Source of the DNA: Saprospiraceae bacterium
GTDB taxonomy: Bacteria > Bacteroidota > Bacteroidia > Chitinophagales > Saprospiraceae
Reading direction: 5' to 3'
Assembly (NCBI GenBank): GCA_016720635.1
Contig: JADKKF010000004.1
Span: 248,001 to 312,000, forward strand
Length of the DNA stretch: 64,000 bases
The notes beneath the pieces were generated by a model, which was not told the origin of the DNA, did no database searches, and saw only the letters and a program-made list of their open reading frames with translations. A program made the translations under genes and the position numbers. Shown in pieces: positions 40,421 to 49,934 of this stretch. Position 1 is the stretch's first letter. Each line of letters starts with the position of its first letter.

Positions 40421-41572
40421 CTATTCAAGGAGCTTTTTAGCGACTTGGTGAAGCGTCTGTGAAGAGCGTTTCCAATCATAACGAGCCAAATTAGCAGGCA
40501 TTTTAGCTGTTAATTTGGCTTTTTCATTTTCAGAAAGCGCCCTCTCCATTGCGTTGACGATTTCATCTATGTTCAATGGATCTACCAAGATGGCTGCGTC
40601 CCCCGCTACTTCAGGCATCGAGCTTTTATTGCTTGTTATTACCGGTACACCGCATGCCATCGCTTCAAGGATTGGAATTCCGAATCCTTCGAATAAAGAA
40701 ATATAAATCATGGCTTCTGCAGCCCCGACGATCGCGGGAAGGTTTTCATCTTCGACATAGCCCAACCATTCGATGTCAGCGGTCGATTTTAGAGAATTCC
40801 ATAAGGTGTCAAGATCCTTATTTTTCCATGCTTTTCTGCCAGTGATGAGCAAGCGATGAGGCAGCTCTGGATTGGCAGTTTTAAACCGATCGAAAGCCAA
40901 CAAAACACTGGATAAGTTCTTGCGTGGGTGTACTGCACCAAGGGTCATGAAATAAGGCTTCCCTTCGCTATATTTTAGTTGAACTTTGACTTTTTCTTGT
41001 AAAGATATTGGTCGAAATCCTTCTCGACAAGCATTGGGGACTACCGAAATTTTATCTGGTTCGATCTGGAATTTATCGACGATATCCATTTTTGAAAATT
41101 CAGAAACCGCTATGATTTGGTCTGCACTGTGCGCAAATTTTGGTTGAAAACATTTGTAATACCAAAGATGACTCAAAGGGATCCCTTGTGGGAAATGGAG
41201 ATATGCCAAATCATGGATGACAACCATCTTTTTTCCCTTGTATCCAAGCGGCAAAAATCCATCCATCGAAAGGAATAGATCTGGCTTTAGCTTATTCAAA
41301 TATCGAGATAATGAAAATTCGTACCACGCCATGAACAACAGTGGATGCCTCGCTGGAGGAAACAATACGATCGGAGTAATATTGGACGAAAATATGTATC
41401 GCTCGTCGTAGGCTCTATCAAATATAAAATAAAATTGCGCCTCTGGCCATATTTTCACCCAGCGAGACAATATTTCCTGTGTATATATGCCATACCCTTC
41501 CAGTTTATTGGGCAATAAAAATCTAACATTGATGGCTATTTTGGGACTTTTCGATTGGACAAGTTGGGTCAT
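40421..41572 (-). CDS. glycosyltransferase family 4
   Basis: The 383-residue GT-B protein has FLLPNKLEGYGIYTQEIL near the N-terminus. The donor domain contains YFMTLGAVHPRKNLSSVLLA, LPHRLLITGRKAWKNK and ISLFEGFGIPILEAMACGVP (EGFGxPxxEAMAxG, the EX7E motif). It resembles mannosyl/rhamnosyl GT4 enzymes of LPS and exopolysaccharide synthesis. Its tail-to-tail neighbour is the sigma factor; upstream, 12 bp away, is the ABC transporter operon, with which it may be co-transcribed. Confidence 0.9.
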   Translation of the reverse strand: MTQLVQSKSPKIAINVRFLLPNKLEGYGIYTQEILSRWVKIWPEAQFYFIFDRAYDERYIFSSNITPIVLFPPARHPLLFMAWYEFSLSRYLNKLKPDLFLSMDGFLPLGYKGKKMVVIHDLAYLHFPQGIPLSHLWYYKCFQPKFAHSADQIIAVSEFSKMDIVDKFQIEPDKISVVPNACREGFRPISLQEKVKVQLKYSEGKPYFMTLGAVHPRKNLSSVLLAFDRFKTANPELPHRLLITGRKAWKNKDLDTLWNSLKSTADIEWLGYVEDENLPAIVGAAEAMIYISLFEGFGIPILEAMACGVPVITSNKSSMPEVAGDAAILVDPLNIDEIVNAMERALSENEKAKLTAKMPANLARYDWKRSSQTLHQVAKKLLE

Positions 41573-41584
41573 GTCCCTGATATT

Positions 41585-42391
41585 TTATTTTTGAGGAGCA
41601 TTCAATTGGACCATTTTATCTTCAACTTCCCTGACCAAGTCTATGAATTTTTGTTCTCTTTTCATTTCCCGATGTCTATCGAATGGCAAAGGAACTGGCA
41701 GGTGATCCACGATTTTTGAAGGTGGTGATTTCATAAAATAAATATCATCTCCGAGGTAAACTGCCTCAGATATATCGTGAGTTACGAACAAAATTGTTGG
41801 GTGAAATTTATTCCAAATTGTCGATAACAAATCTTGCATTTGAAGCCTGGTATTGATGTCTAAGGCACCAAAAGGTTCGTCCATCAATATTATCTCGGGA
41901 TTGGCTAGAAGGCTTCTCGCGATCGCTACTCGCTGCAATTGTCCACCTGACAAAGTAGGATACTGAGCATACTTATCTTCATGCCCTCCCAAGCCAACCA
42001 TCTCTATCATCTCCATGGCTTTTTGAATGCGCGTTTTTTCTTCTACCCCTTGTATATCCAATCCTATACATACATTTTCAAGGACGGTCATCCACGGCAA
42101 AGAAGAATATTGTTGGAATACCATCCCGGTTCTTTGGGTATCGCCCACAGCGTGATCATTGACCTTTACTACCCCTGAAGTTGGTTTTTGGAGTCCAGCA
42201 ATATATCGAAGCAAGGTACTCTTGCCACAGCCTGATGCTCCTAGGAGGACGATGAATTGACCTTGATTTGGCTTATCTTCTACTAGGAGATTTAAATCCT
42301 TTATGATAAACGTTTTACCACCGTCATAAGACTGGCTGATATTGGTAAGCTCTATGATATTTTGGAGATCCGACGGATTCGGCTTATACAT
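41585..42391 (-). CDS. ABC transporter ATP-binding protein (nitrate/sulfonate/taurine type)
   Basis: The 268-residue ATPase has Walker A VLLGASGCGKSTLLRYIAGL, Q-loop MVFQQYSSLPWM, signature LSGGQLQRVAIARSL and Walker B IILMDEPFGALD, with H-loop ILFVTHDISEAVYLGD. It belongs to the SsuB/TauB/NrtD group. It powers the importer made with the permease (8-bp overlap) and the OmpA-fused binding protein. The substrate is not evident. Confidence 0.93.
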   Translation of the reverse strand: MYKPNPSDLQNIIELTNISQSYDGGKTFIIKDLNLLVEDKPNQGQFIVLLGASGCGKSTLLRYIAGLQKPTSGVVKVNDHAVGDTQRTGMVFQQYSSLPWMTVLENVCIGLDIQGVEEKTRIQKAMEMIEMVGLGGHEDKYAQYPTLSGGQLQRVAIARSLLANPEIILMDEPFGALDINTRLQMQDLLSTIWNKFHPTILFVTHDISEAVYLGDDIYFMKSPPSKIVDHLPVPLPFDRHREMKREQKFIDLVREVEDKMVQLNAPQK

Positions 42392-43451
42392 TTTTTACAA
42401 TTTTTTTTGATACAAATTCACCATATAAAATATATAGCAATGCGCCCACACACCCTATCCACACTATTGGATTGAAAATCTCAGACCCAGCACTCCAAAA
42501 TATTTCTTGCATGATCTTCAATACCCCAAATCCCAGCAAAAGCAAAATCCCAATCTGGATATCGCCGTTAGATTTGGTTTTGATGGTTTCGTACTTATGG
42601 GGATAAAGTCTCTTGTCCATGTACGCGAATACCCTATCCTGGATAAAACCAATTAATACGATAACAATCAGCACAGCAAATACCTTGTCTATCTGCCCCT
42701 GCCTTGCTTTGGTGAATATCAGCGAACCTATACCTCCCGCCCTATTCAACAATTCGGCGATGATGATATACGTCCATGATATTGCAGTCAACACACGGAT
42801 ATCATCTATCAATTTTGACCCTACAGCAGGTATAAAAACTTGCTTGATAGTATCCCAGTTCCTCGCACCCAACGTGTGTAGTGTCTTTACATACACGTCA
42901 TCGACTTCATCGATCCTTTGGACGACGACTGGCAACAAATAAACCAATATACCGAATGCCAAAAAGGCAATTTTCATTTGATCTTCTATCCCAAACCAGA
43001 TTATGAACAAGCCCGTCAGAGCCGATAATGGTAAGTATCTCAATGCGTCCACTTGCTTACTGAACAATCCCCTAAATACAGGGAATAAACCAATCACAAA
43101 ACCCAAGGGAATCGCTATGATTATAGCCCAAAAATAGCCTTTTAAATTCAACCAAATTGACCTCAAAGTATGGTGCCACAATTGATCGTCCTGCCATAAA
43201 CTTGCGTAGGACTTGAACACCTTATCGGGCCTCGGAAGCAGCGGATAAACCTTCTGCCCCATCGCATTTACTTTCTTGAGCGAGTCCAAGGCCGTCGAAT
43301 CCACCAACCCCGCCAGGACCATATCCTCGGGCGATTTGTACGTCGCAAATGACTCCGCCAAGCCCCACCATACCGCGATAAATAAAACAACCCCAAGGAT
43401 ACCAAGGTACAAACTGGTGTTTTTATCTAATTTACCTCTGAGTTCTAACAT
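42384..43451 (-). CDS. ABC transporter permease (SsuC/TauC type)
   Basis: The permease has an N-terminal membrane segment, then the insertion AMGQKVYPLLPRPDKVFKSY. The BPD_transp_1 core includes the EAA loop TLGARNWDTIKQVFIPAVGS and ISWTYIIIAELLNRAGGIGS. Two extra C-terminal membrane segments bring it to about 355 residues, longer than the usual 260. The start is set at ATG 43451 (MLELRGKLDKN). The longer ORF up to 43493 would translate part of structured element F and is unlikely. It overlaps the ATPase gene. Confidence 0.92.
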   Translation of the reverse strand: MLELRGKLDKNTSLYLGILGVVLFIAVWWGLAESFATYKSPEDMVLAGLVDSTALDSLKKVNAMGQKVYPLLPRPDKVFKSYASLWQDDQLWHHTLRSIWLNLKGYFWAIIIAIPLGFVIGLFPVFRGLFSKQVDALRYLPLSALTGLFIIWFGIEDQMKIAFLAFGILVYLLPVVVQRIDEVDDVYVKTLHTLGARNWDTIKQVFIPAVGSKLIDDIRVLTAISWTYIIIAELLNRAGGIGSLIFTKARQGQIDKVFAVLIVIVLIGFIQDRVFAYMDKRLYPHKYETIKTKSNGDIQIGILLLLGFGVLKIMQEIFWSAGSEIFNPIVWIGCVGALLYILYGEFVSKKIVKNV

Positions 43452-43464
43452 AATTATTTTTTTA

Positions 43465-43590
43465 TGGGGATCCGCGTTATGGATTTCATCCATCCAGCGG
43501 CCGGGCTATCCAGGACTTCGCTTCGCTTCGGTCTCATCACATCTATGGATTTGATGAGACCATATCCTTCCTATCCCTATCCCACTATGA
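43465..43590 (+). repeat. structured intergenic element, copy F (degenerate)
   Basis: It lies in the 155-bp gap between the binding-protein and permease genes, antisense to them. It has ATGGAT-TTC-ATCCAT (perfect 6-bp stem with TTC loop), then CCGGGCTATCC, CTTCGCTTCGCTTCGGTCTCATC, a second palindrome with GATGAGACC, and CTATCCC. The closing stem is not clear. It is similar to copy J. Confidence 0.5.
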
Positions 43591-43606
43591 TGGCTGGATT
43601 TAGATC

Positions 43607-45163
43607 CTATTCACTTATCAATTCAAAATCAGTCCTTCGATTCTTATTCCTTCCTGCATCCGTCGCATTATCTGCTACTGGATTATCAGGACCATTTCCT
43701 ATCACAATAAATCTATTCCGAGGCATTCCATAAGTACCAATCAAGTAGTTGGCCACTGACTGTGCTCTCTTTTGAGAAAGCGACAAATTGGATTCTCTAT
43801 TGCCCACATTGTCTGTATTTCCTTCTATCCTGATTCTAGCATTTGAAAAAGCTTTGGCGATGGAAACCATTTCTTTATCGACGATGTACTTCGCATTTTC
43901 ATCCAAAGCAAATTCTCCAGATCGGAATGTGATGGATACACGCTTTGTGGCAACAGCTTCTTTGTCTGCAGCCTCATTTTGACTTATGGTAGCGAATGAC
44001 TTTTGCCCTTCTGCTTGATGACTAACTCCAGCCAAATCTGTACTGCTGATAGCTATCGGATTACTTGCAAGTCGCCAGCTTGGTACCTTGCCTTGAGCAA
44101 ACCCAAGCCCTTTATATACATCAGCCATTCTAGTATAAAGTTCTTCGGCCTTCACGCCTTTATAACTTGGATTTAGTCCAAAAAAATTCTTATTGTCGCC
44201 ATGCGTAGCCAATCTAACATTGCCAAGCGCTGAATACATATCTGCTTCGGTAAAACCATCGAATGCTTGTGATAAAATCTTGGCAGCCTTTCGTTTATTG
44301 ACATCGCTGCTATTGATCTCAGCCGCCCCTTGCATCCATCCTTCATACAGTTGTTGAAGCTTGGTTTCGTGTGAATCTACGAATGATTTCTTAGCGATAA
44401 AAGCATCTGCTATGATATTACTTGCTGATTTTGTACTTTCTAAAATCCTAGCACCAGGAACAGATTTTACACAATCTGCATCGTCTGGACTCCATACTAC
44501 TGCGGCATCTACTTGTTGGCTCTTGAATACACTTGCAGCATCTATGGCATTGGGCTGAGGCACTATTTGAACATCCTTAACCGACAATCCACCTGCCTCT
44601 AACAGCCACAGTAAAAAAGAATGCGAAGGCGTCATTTCTGCAACAGCAATTTTTTTACCCCTTAGATCCGCAACTTTTTGGATGCCCCTGCGAGCTACTA
44701 CGGCATCACCTCCTCTGGACCAATCCGCTTGGAATACTACTTTAGGCTCAAAATCAGCCAATGCTGCCATTTCTGTCGGCAAAGCGTCTATTGTACACCA
44801 GAGTAAATCTACGTCTCCTTTCTTCCAAGCCGCTCTAGACGCTTCGAAGTCATCCAACACTTTGAATTCTACTTTGAATCCATAATCCTTGAAATATCTC
44901 GAATTCGTATTGGCCTTGAAGCCTTCATTAAAGTATTGTCCACCCGCATATCCCGGCCAGGTAACGACTCCAACTTTTATGACGTCTTTATCATCACTAC
45001 TGCTGCCCTCGTCATCATTAGCACTAGAACTGCTGGTACTTTGGCTTTTTATTTTTTCTCCAAAACTTGTATTATTCAGGAGGTATCTTCCACCAAAATA
45101 AGCCCCAGCAACTATCCCGATGACGATCAATATTCTGGAAAGTGGTGTTAATCTCGATCCCAT
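43607..45163 (-). CDS. ABC substrate-binding protein fused to an OmpA peptidoglycan-binding domain
   Basis: The 518-residue protein has an uncleaved-looking N-terminal membrane segment (LSRILIVIGIVAGAYFGGRY), a Ser/Asp linker, and a periplasmic binding domain (residues about 60-350: IKVGVVTWPGYAGGQYFNEG, LLWCTIDALPTEM, GKKIAVAEMTPSHSFLLWLL). A C-terminal OmpA-like domain carries RIEGNTDNVGNRESNLSLSQ and KRAQSVANYLIGTYG, with NRRTDFELI at the end. The binding part is of the NMT1/OpuAC type used by SsuABC/TauABC importers. It would be tethered to both inner membrane and cell wall, unlike normal soluble or lipidated binding proteins. Confidence 0.88.
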   Translation of the reverse strand: MGSRLTPLSRILIVIGIVAGAYFGGRYLLNNTSFGEKIKSQSTSSSSANDDEGSSSDDKDVIKVGVVTWPGYAGGQYFNEGFKANTNSRYFKDYGFKVEFKVLDDFEASRAAWKKGDVDLLWCTIDALPTEMAALADFEPKVVFQADWSRGGDAVVARRGIQKVADLRGKKIAVAEMTPSHSFLLWLLEAGGLSVKDVQIVPQPNAIDAASVFKSQQVDAAVVWSPDDADCVKSVPGARILESTKSASNIIADAFIAKKSFVDSHETKLQQLYEGWMQGAAEINSSDVNKRKAAKILSQAFDGFTEADMYSALGNVRLATHGDNKNFFGLNPSYKGVKAEELYTRMADVYKGLGFAQGKVPSWRLASNPIAISSTDLAGVSHQAEGQKSFATISQNEAADKEAVATKRVSITFRSGEFALDENAKYIVDKEMVSIAKAFSNARIRIEGNTDNVGNRESNLSLSQKRAQSVANYLIGTYGMPRNRFIVIGNGPDNPVADNATDAGRNKNRRTDFELISE

Positions 45164-45189
45164 GTTTTGTATATTTTTTTTATAAATTA

Positions 45190-46209
45190 TTAAAATTCAA
45201 AAAAGCTATCGTATTGATTCTTATGGTTGCTAGATTTTTCAAGCATCGGCAAAGGGGTATTTAAATCCAAATTTCCATCGGATTCTTTTATAATTTCTTG
45301 CTTTTGATTGCCCAAAAGTAAAGAAGCTCCTTCCTTTTCCCACATTTCTAGCATTTTCATTCCCTCTTCCTCGAATACGCCATTTTGGAGGTCCACAGAG
45401 TCCATAAAGTTCGTTGACATTTCCATGAATCGCTCCATCTCTCCTATCTTTTGGCTCACATCATCTGTAATAGCTTCCATAGCCATATCGAACATATATC
45501 TTTGATCTTTATTGCCAGAAATGATGTTCATGGCACTTTTCATAGCACTATGTCCAGCTCTGATCGCACTGCGCTCCACTTCTTTTACTTGAACTTGATC
45601 TTTGATGTCTTCTTTAAGAATTTCGCTGTTTTCGTACATCTTGGTCAGCACACGGTACAAGATTTCCATTTTCTTATACAAGTCGTCTAGCTTCATGTTT
45701 GAATCTTGCAAACGGCCAGCCTGTCTAGATTTTAGGATCATCATGGCCTGCTTATCGGTCTCTTTAGCTTGGCTTGCCATGGTTAGATTATTTTGGATTT
45801 GTTTTTCATTTTGGCGAATCAAATCCTTCAATTTATACATTTGACCCTTCAATTTGGAGATTTGAACATTCATTTTGCTAAGATTGTCCTCAAGGGTTTC
45901 GATATAAGTTTTTAATATCCCGATTGGATCTATCTGAACGAAAAGACCTGTAATCCAACGCATGATAGATTTATAGATGTACCAAATTAAATTACGCATT
46001 TTAGGATCAAAAATAACATAAAGCAAGGCAGCCAATCCTGTGAGCAATAAACCAAGGTACAGGGAGTTTTCAGCTATGCTGACCAAATATGGTAACGCTT
46101 TGTATAGGATGTATCCCAGTGAACCGAGAATAGCCAAACCAAATATACCACCTGTTACTCCTTCTGGTCTTTCCCAAAATGATTTAGGTTTATAATTTTC
46201 TATTTCCAT
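45190..46209 (-). CDS. membrane-anchored coiled-coil protein (PspA/IM30-like helical domain)
   Basis: The 339-residue protein has two N-terminal membrane segments (VTGGIFGLAILGSLGYILYK; SLYLGLLLTGLAALLYVIFD). A long helical region follows (LEDNLSKMNVQISKLKGQMY through YRVLTKMYENSEILKEDIKD) and an acidic C-terminus rich in Met and Glu. The spacing of helices resembles PspA/Vipp1-type proteins, but the fit is partial. It lies 26 bp upstream of the binding protein and is probably in the same operon, perhaps supporting the envelope complex (inference). Confidence 0.6.
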   Translation of the reverse strand: MEIENYKPKSFWERPEGVTGGIFGLAILGSLGYILYKALPYLVSIAENSLYLGLLLTGLAALLYVIFDPKMRNLIWYIYKSIMRWITGLFVQIDPIGILKTYIETLEDNLSKMNVQISKLKGQMYKLKDLIRQNEKQIQNNLTMASQAKETDKQAMMILKSRQAGRLQDSNMKLDDLYKKMEILYRVLTKMYENSEILKEDIKDQVQVKEVERSAIRAGHSAMKSAMNIISGNKDQRYMFDMAMEAITDDVSQKIGEMERFMEMSTNFMDSVDLQNGVFEEEGMKMLEMWEKEGASLLLGNQKQEIIKESDGNLDLNTPLPMLEKSSNHKNQYDSFFEF

Positions 46210-46323
46210 ATTATTAGTTGGTTAATTGTAAAGTTAATCAAGAATTCAGTCAAGCGTAATTTTCACAAAATTAATAGATAAATATCAGATTTTCAATTTA
46301 ATTTTCAAGACATAATAAGCCTT

Positions 46324-47016
46324 TTAGGCTAAATAAAGTTTCATTTTTTCGATATCTGCTTGGATTTGTCCTACCAACTGTTGATATGCGGAATTAAACT
46401 GCCCTTTAGTATTTTCTATTTTTGAACTGACTTCTGCCATTTGTTTGGTGAGTTTTTCGATTTCCACCTTATGAAGTTCTATTTCTTTGGTAAGTTCTGC
46501 GATGGTTTTGAGCTTTTGATCTGAATTATTTTGTTCGGCTTGAATTTGCGTTTTTTTGAGGTCTATTTGTTCATTGATTTGCTTTTGGAGGGCTTTTGAA
46601 AAATCACTTTCTTCATTGCCCAATACTTGTATATAATGAGCCGCACTGTCCAATAAAGGCTGTTTTTGAACACCCATGGTTTGGGCCATAGCGAATGCAG
46701 ATTTATACTTTACTTCATCTGTCATACCCATATTTTGGAGCGATTTCAAAGACTGTTTGAACTCGAGATAGTCGAACCCACTTTGATTGGCTTTCTCCAT
46801 CGCTTGGTACAATATTTCATCAAAAGATTCATTGCCTTTGTATGTTTTAGCAGGACTGGATGGCTGGGTTTGGGGGACCGATTGGTTTGGTACGTTAGAT
46901 TTCGTTGGAATTTCCTTAGATTTAGTTTCTATGGACGGAGGTGTTGCAGTACTGCCTTGATCCATTGGGACTTCCTCCACAAAAAGCCCTTTTAGTTTTT
47001 TCAAAAATTCACTCAT
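46324..47016 (-). CDS. cytoplasmic coiled-coil protein of unknown function
   Basis: The 230-residue protein begins SEFLKKLKGLFVEEVP. A Pro/Ser/Thr/Gln-rich linker (residues about 20-62), a helical domain (YQAMEKANQSGFDYLEFKQS) and a long C-terminal coiled coil (LKTIAELTKEIELHKVEIEK) follow. No membrane segment. Sequence of this kind accompanies TelA/PspA-like proteins in some Bacteroidota operons. It is 114 bp upstream of the coiled-coil membrane protein. Confidence 0.6.
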   Translation of the reverse strand: MSEFLKKLKGLFVEEVPMDQGSTATPPSIETKSKEIPTKSNVPNQSVPQTQPSSPAKTYKGNESFDEILYQAMEKANQSGFDYLEFKQSLKSLQNMGMTDEVKYKSAFAMAQTMGVQKQPLLDSAAHYIQVLGNEESDFSKALQKQINEQIDLKKTQIQAEQNNSDQKLKTIAELTKEIELHKVEIEKLTKQMAEVSSKIENTKGQFNSAYQQLVGQIQADIEKMKLYLA

Positions 47017-47101
47017 AATCCCATTTTTAACACAAGATAAGAATTTTCTTTTTTATACAAATCCTACCCATCAAACTCTTGAGCCAAAGATGGTTTAATC
47101 T

Positions 47102-47500
47102 CTAATGTTTTATGGTTTGTTTTATTTGCACTTTTAAAGCATCCGAAGAAATATTGATTTCTAATCCTGCGAAAATTAATGACACGAGCAGAAATGCCAT
47201 TGAAATTCCAAAGAAAATAAATCCCGCTGTCACATGTCGAAAATAAATAACCAACATGCTGAATACACCAGCGAAAAGGCTGCCTATGCATATAAGTTGG
47301 CTCAATCGAACGTAGTTTATCCTTTTGTCCAAGATCTTTATCTGAAATAATAAAATCTCAGAGGGATCTGAAGCATAGTCGTCACATAATTTTCTGATGA
47401 CGTTCGCCAGTGCTAAAAATCGAGTGGTATAACTCATCAATATGAACGATGTCGCCGAAAAAAGTAAGGCGGGCGTCGTGATGCTAAGTCCTTCTTCCAA
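47102..47500 (-). CDS. DUF2721 family membrane protein
   Basis: The 132-residue protein has three membrane segments: ITTPALLFSATSFILMSYTT, LICIGSLFAGVFSMLVIYF, and FIFFGISMAFLLVSLIFAGL. The loop NRFLAL-ANVIRKL-like, then DKRINYVRLSQ, is characteristic of DUF2721. The protein is uncharacterised. It may be the first gene of the leftward group leading to the ABC importer. Confidence 0.8.
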   Translation of the reverse strand: MEEGLSITTPALLFSATSFILMSYTTRFLALANVIRKLCDDYASDPSEILLFQIKILDKRINYVRLSQLICIGSLFAGVFSMLVIYFRHVTAGFIFFGISMAFLLVSLIFAGLEINISSDALKVQIKQTIKH

Positions 47501-47517
47501 AAGCTAATTTCTTTTTG

Positions 47518-48993
47518 TTAAAATTTACCTGAGGCTTTTTCTTCCTCCTTCTTCTTGTTGTATTCTATCAGATTTTCCATCACTTCTTCTATCTGTTCGA
47601 CGCCGATCTTCGATGAAATTATTTCTTTTTTGGAGTCCAAAATAAATACTTTTGGCGTCACTCTCAGATCATAATAGTACGAGTAATTAGAGTATCCATC
47701 TTTGTCCGAAACATTCAATAAGCTTCCGAGATTTTTTTCTTCTACGAATTTCCAACAGTCCGATTCTTTGTCGCCAGATTGTCCACATATAGACAATATT
47801 TTTACTCCTTTTTTCAATAATCTTTCTTGAATACCCGGCACGTCCGGCATAGTCTTCTGACAATGCCCACAGTCAGGTTTCCAAAATATCATCACAACAT
47901 AAGGAGACTGGATATCATGCAGTGCTACTGGCTTTTTATTCTTGTCAAACATCACGATATTCGGTGCGATTTTACCTATTAGCGTCATCTTACTTCTCTT
48001 CACATCATCAATGAATGTTTTAGCTTTTTCAGCATTCAGCGCACCAGCCATTTTAGGACTCATCAAGTAATTTTCAGTGCAGTGTACCACCACGGCATCC
48101 ATACCGACATATTTTGACTTTGAAAAATAATTGGTAAAATAGAAAACATAGTGCTGCCAAGTTTCCTTGGATGGCTCCATCAGTTTTAGGATTCTATCCA
48201 CAGACAAAGCGAATGAATCGGGGTGTACTGGAGTCAGTTTTTCAATATAAAAATTCACTTTTTGGTGAAGTGTGGGCGTGCGAAACATCACAGAATCACC
48301 TAAATCTATATTGTCAAAATAATGCTCTTTATAATACAAGTAGCGGCGCAACTGGACTGTATCTGGATGCCCTTCAAAAGTAGGAACAACGGGTTCATTG
48401 CTAGATTTCAATATTTTTGTTAAAAAAGGATTGGAAGGGGACTTAAAGACCTTCTCTTGGAAGGCTTTTACTTCGGTATCGAGATCTTTCAGAATTTTTT
48501 CATATTTCTTTTTCTTCGCCTCATCTTTCTCAGCAGCCAGCATTTTTCTGGTAGTGTCAGCAAGAACATTTTTGTCAGCAAGGAAAGTCAAATAGGCATA
48601 AAATGCTTCGTTTTCAGGGGACCCTTTTGCTTTTACTGGCTTATTCAAGTCCGATGCATCGAATTCGACGGTAAACTTCCTATTTTTCTGATCTATCAAC
48701 ACCTGGATGAACTTGTTATCGGGCAATGTAATGATCATATAGATACCCGGTTTCATATTTTTTTTATTTCCTTCAAATACAAAAAGGCCTTGAGCATTTA
48801 CCTCAGTTGTGTCGAAAACATATTGATTTTCACCTGCATAAAAGGCAAGTACAATTTGCTTTTCTTTATAGTTATTAGCCTTGACAACCAACTTGTAGGG
48901 ATCATAGGTTGGTGTGGTGTCTTGTGGAAAAGAATTTGCTTGTATTTTGCCAATGAGCAAAATGAAACTAAGGAAGATAAAAATCTGCTTCAT
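47518..48993 (-). CDS. TlpA-like thioredoxin-fold protein with DUF4369 domain
   Basis: The 491-residue protein has signal peptide KQIFIFLSFILLIGKIQANS. It has an N-terminal DUF4369-like beta-domain (QIVLAFYAGENQYVFDTTEV; GIYMIITLPDNKFIQVL), a helical middle part of DUF5106 type, and a C-terminal thioredoxin fold with MIFWKPDCGHCQKTMPDVPG (CGHC active site) and a cis-Pro-like RVTPKVFILD. It would act as a periplasmic thiol-disulfide oxidoreductase. The redox motif is intact. Confidence 0.9.
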   Translation of the reverse strand: MKQIFIFLSFILLIGKIQANSFPQDTTPTYDPYKLVVKANNYKEKQIVLAFYAGENQYVFDTTEVNAQGLFVFEGNKKNMKPGIYMIITLPDNKFIQVLIDQKNRKFTVEFDASDLNKPVKAKGSPENEAFYAYLTFLADKNVLADTTRKMLAAEKDEAKKKKYEKILKDLDTEVKAFQEKVFKSPSNPFLTKILKSSNEPVVPTFEGHPDTVQLRRYLYYKEHYFDNIDLGDSVMFRTPTLHQKVNFYIEKLTPVHPDSFALSVDRILKLMEPSKETWQHYVFYFTNYFSKSKYVGMDAVVVHCTENYLMSPKMAGALNAEKAKTFIDDVKRSKMTLIGKIAPNIVMFDKNKKPVALHDIQSPYVVMIFWKPDCGHCQKTMPDVPGIQERLLKKGVKILSICGQSGDKESDCWKFVEEKNLGSLLNVSDKDGYSNYSYYYDLRVTPKVFILDSKKEIISSKIGVEQIEEVMENLIEYNKKKEEEKASGKF

Positions 48994-49395
48994 ATTGTGT
49001 ACTAACTAAGTTTATGATATTTGAACTTCTAATAAAACAAGGGCAAATTTCTGTTTTATTTTTATAAACCACTTTTTTTCTTTCGAGTTTAATATAACTT
49101 TAACGAAATAATCCCAACACGATATAATTTTTTAGAATGTCTAAAATATCGATTTGGAAAAAAATATTAAAAATATGCGATATCCTACCCTAAGAATTTT
49201 TCATATGTAAAAATATTAATTCTAAAATTATCCACGTATTTATGAAAAGATATTTTTTAAAAATTCCTGTTTTTTCTAGTAATAAAAAATGTAAACTAAG
49301 CAGCGGTATTCCATATTCATGTATCTTTAATGCTAATTGTTAGTCTCATAAAATAATTATTAGGAGTTTTAGTGTACTAATTTAATAAAATTTAC
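48994..49395. other. 402-bp AT-rich divergent promoter region
   Basis: This gap separates two divergently transcribed genes (47518-48993 minus, 49396-49857 plus). It is very AT-rich with many A/T runs. I see no ORF, hairpin terminator or exact TAnnTTTG box at a plausible distance. A near DnaA box (TTATCCACG) at about 49223 is probably chance. Confidence 0.5.
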
Positions 49396-49857
49396 ATGAA
49401 GAAGAGTTCAATTTTTGCTATTTTTATATTACTTGCTTTCGCTACGTGCAGACCTGACGAAGTAAAGTTTGAATCTGATTATTTTATTTTCGGCAAACTT
49501 TACCCTAATTGTTCTGGTGATTGTGCTGCTTTTTATAAAGTCGAAAATGCCATCGCATATAGAGATCGTATGGATACATTCGACGGCGCCAACTACTCCT
49601 TTATCGCTGAGCCTATGGGCTTAGACCTTATCCAAATCTGCCAAAATGTAAAAAGCTCTTTTCCTACTTACTTGAACGAAAATCCAAATAAGAAATTTGG
49701 TAACCCAGATGTTGGTCAAGTGGGTGGTTTATTCTTCGAATCAAGAGTTAATGGCGTTGTAAAAAAGTGGTCCATTGATTTAAATACTTCTACTCATGCA
49801 CCTGAATTTAAGGATTATATCCGTGAAGTAGAAACCGCTTTGCTTAAGTTGCAATAA
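49396..49857 (+). CDS. predicted lipoprotein of unknown function
   Basis: The 153-residue protein has a lipoprotein signal peptide KKSSIFAIFILLAFATC with lipobox FATC. The mature part has a further Cys pair in YPNCSGDCAAFYK and ends in a helical segment (FKDYIREVETALLKLQ). The spacing C-x3-C could form a disulfide. No family was recognised. It stands alone, upstream of fabI with its own gap. Confidence 0.7.
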   Translation: MKKSSIFAIFILLAFATCRPDEVKFESDYFIFGKLYPNCSGDCAAFYKVENAIAYRDRMDTFDGANYSFIAEPMGLDLIQICQNVKSSFPTYLNENPNKKFGNPDVGQVGGLFFESRVNGVVKKWSIDLNTSTHAPEFKDYIREVETALLKLQ

Positions 49858-49906
49858 GACTCCACTTCGCTTCGTTATTTTTTCATATTTTTTGGTCAAC
49901 AACCTT

Positions 49907-49914
49907 TATATTTG
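49907..49914 (+). promoter_or_regulatory. candidate -7 box for fabI
   Basis: TATATTTG matches TAnnTTTG, 20 bp before the fabI ATG at 49935. A TTTG lies only 12 bp upstream, too close for a normal -33. Confidence 0.45.
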
Positions 49915-49934
49915 CATGCTAAATATAAATTTGT

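Noticed and set aside
43452..43493. Longer N-terminus of the ABC permease
   Set aside because: The 14 extra residues would be translated from structured element F; the ATG at 43451 gives a normal start.
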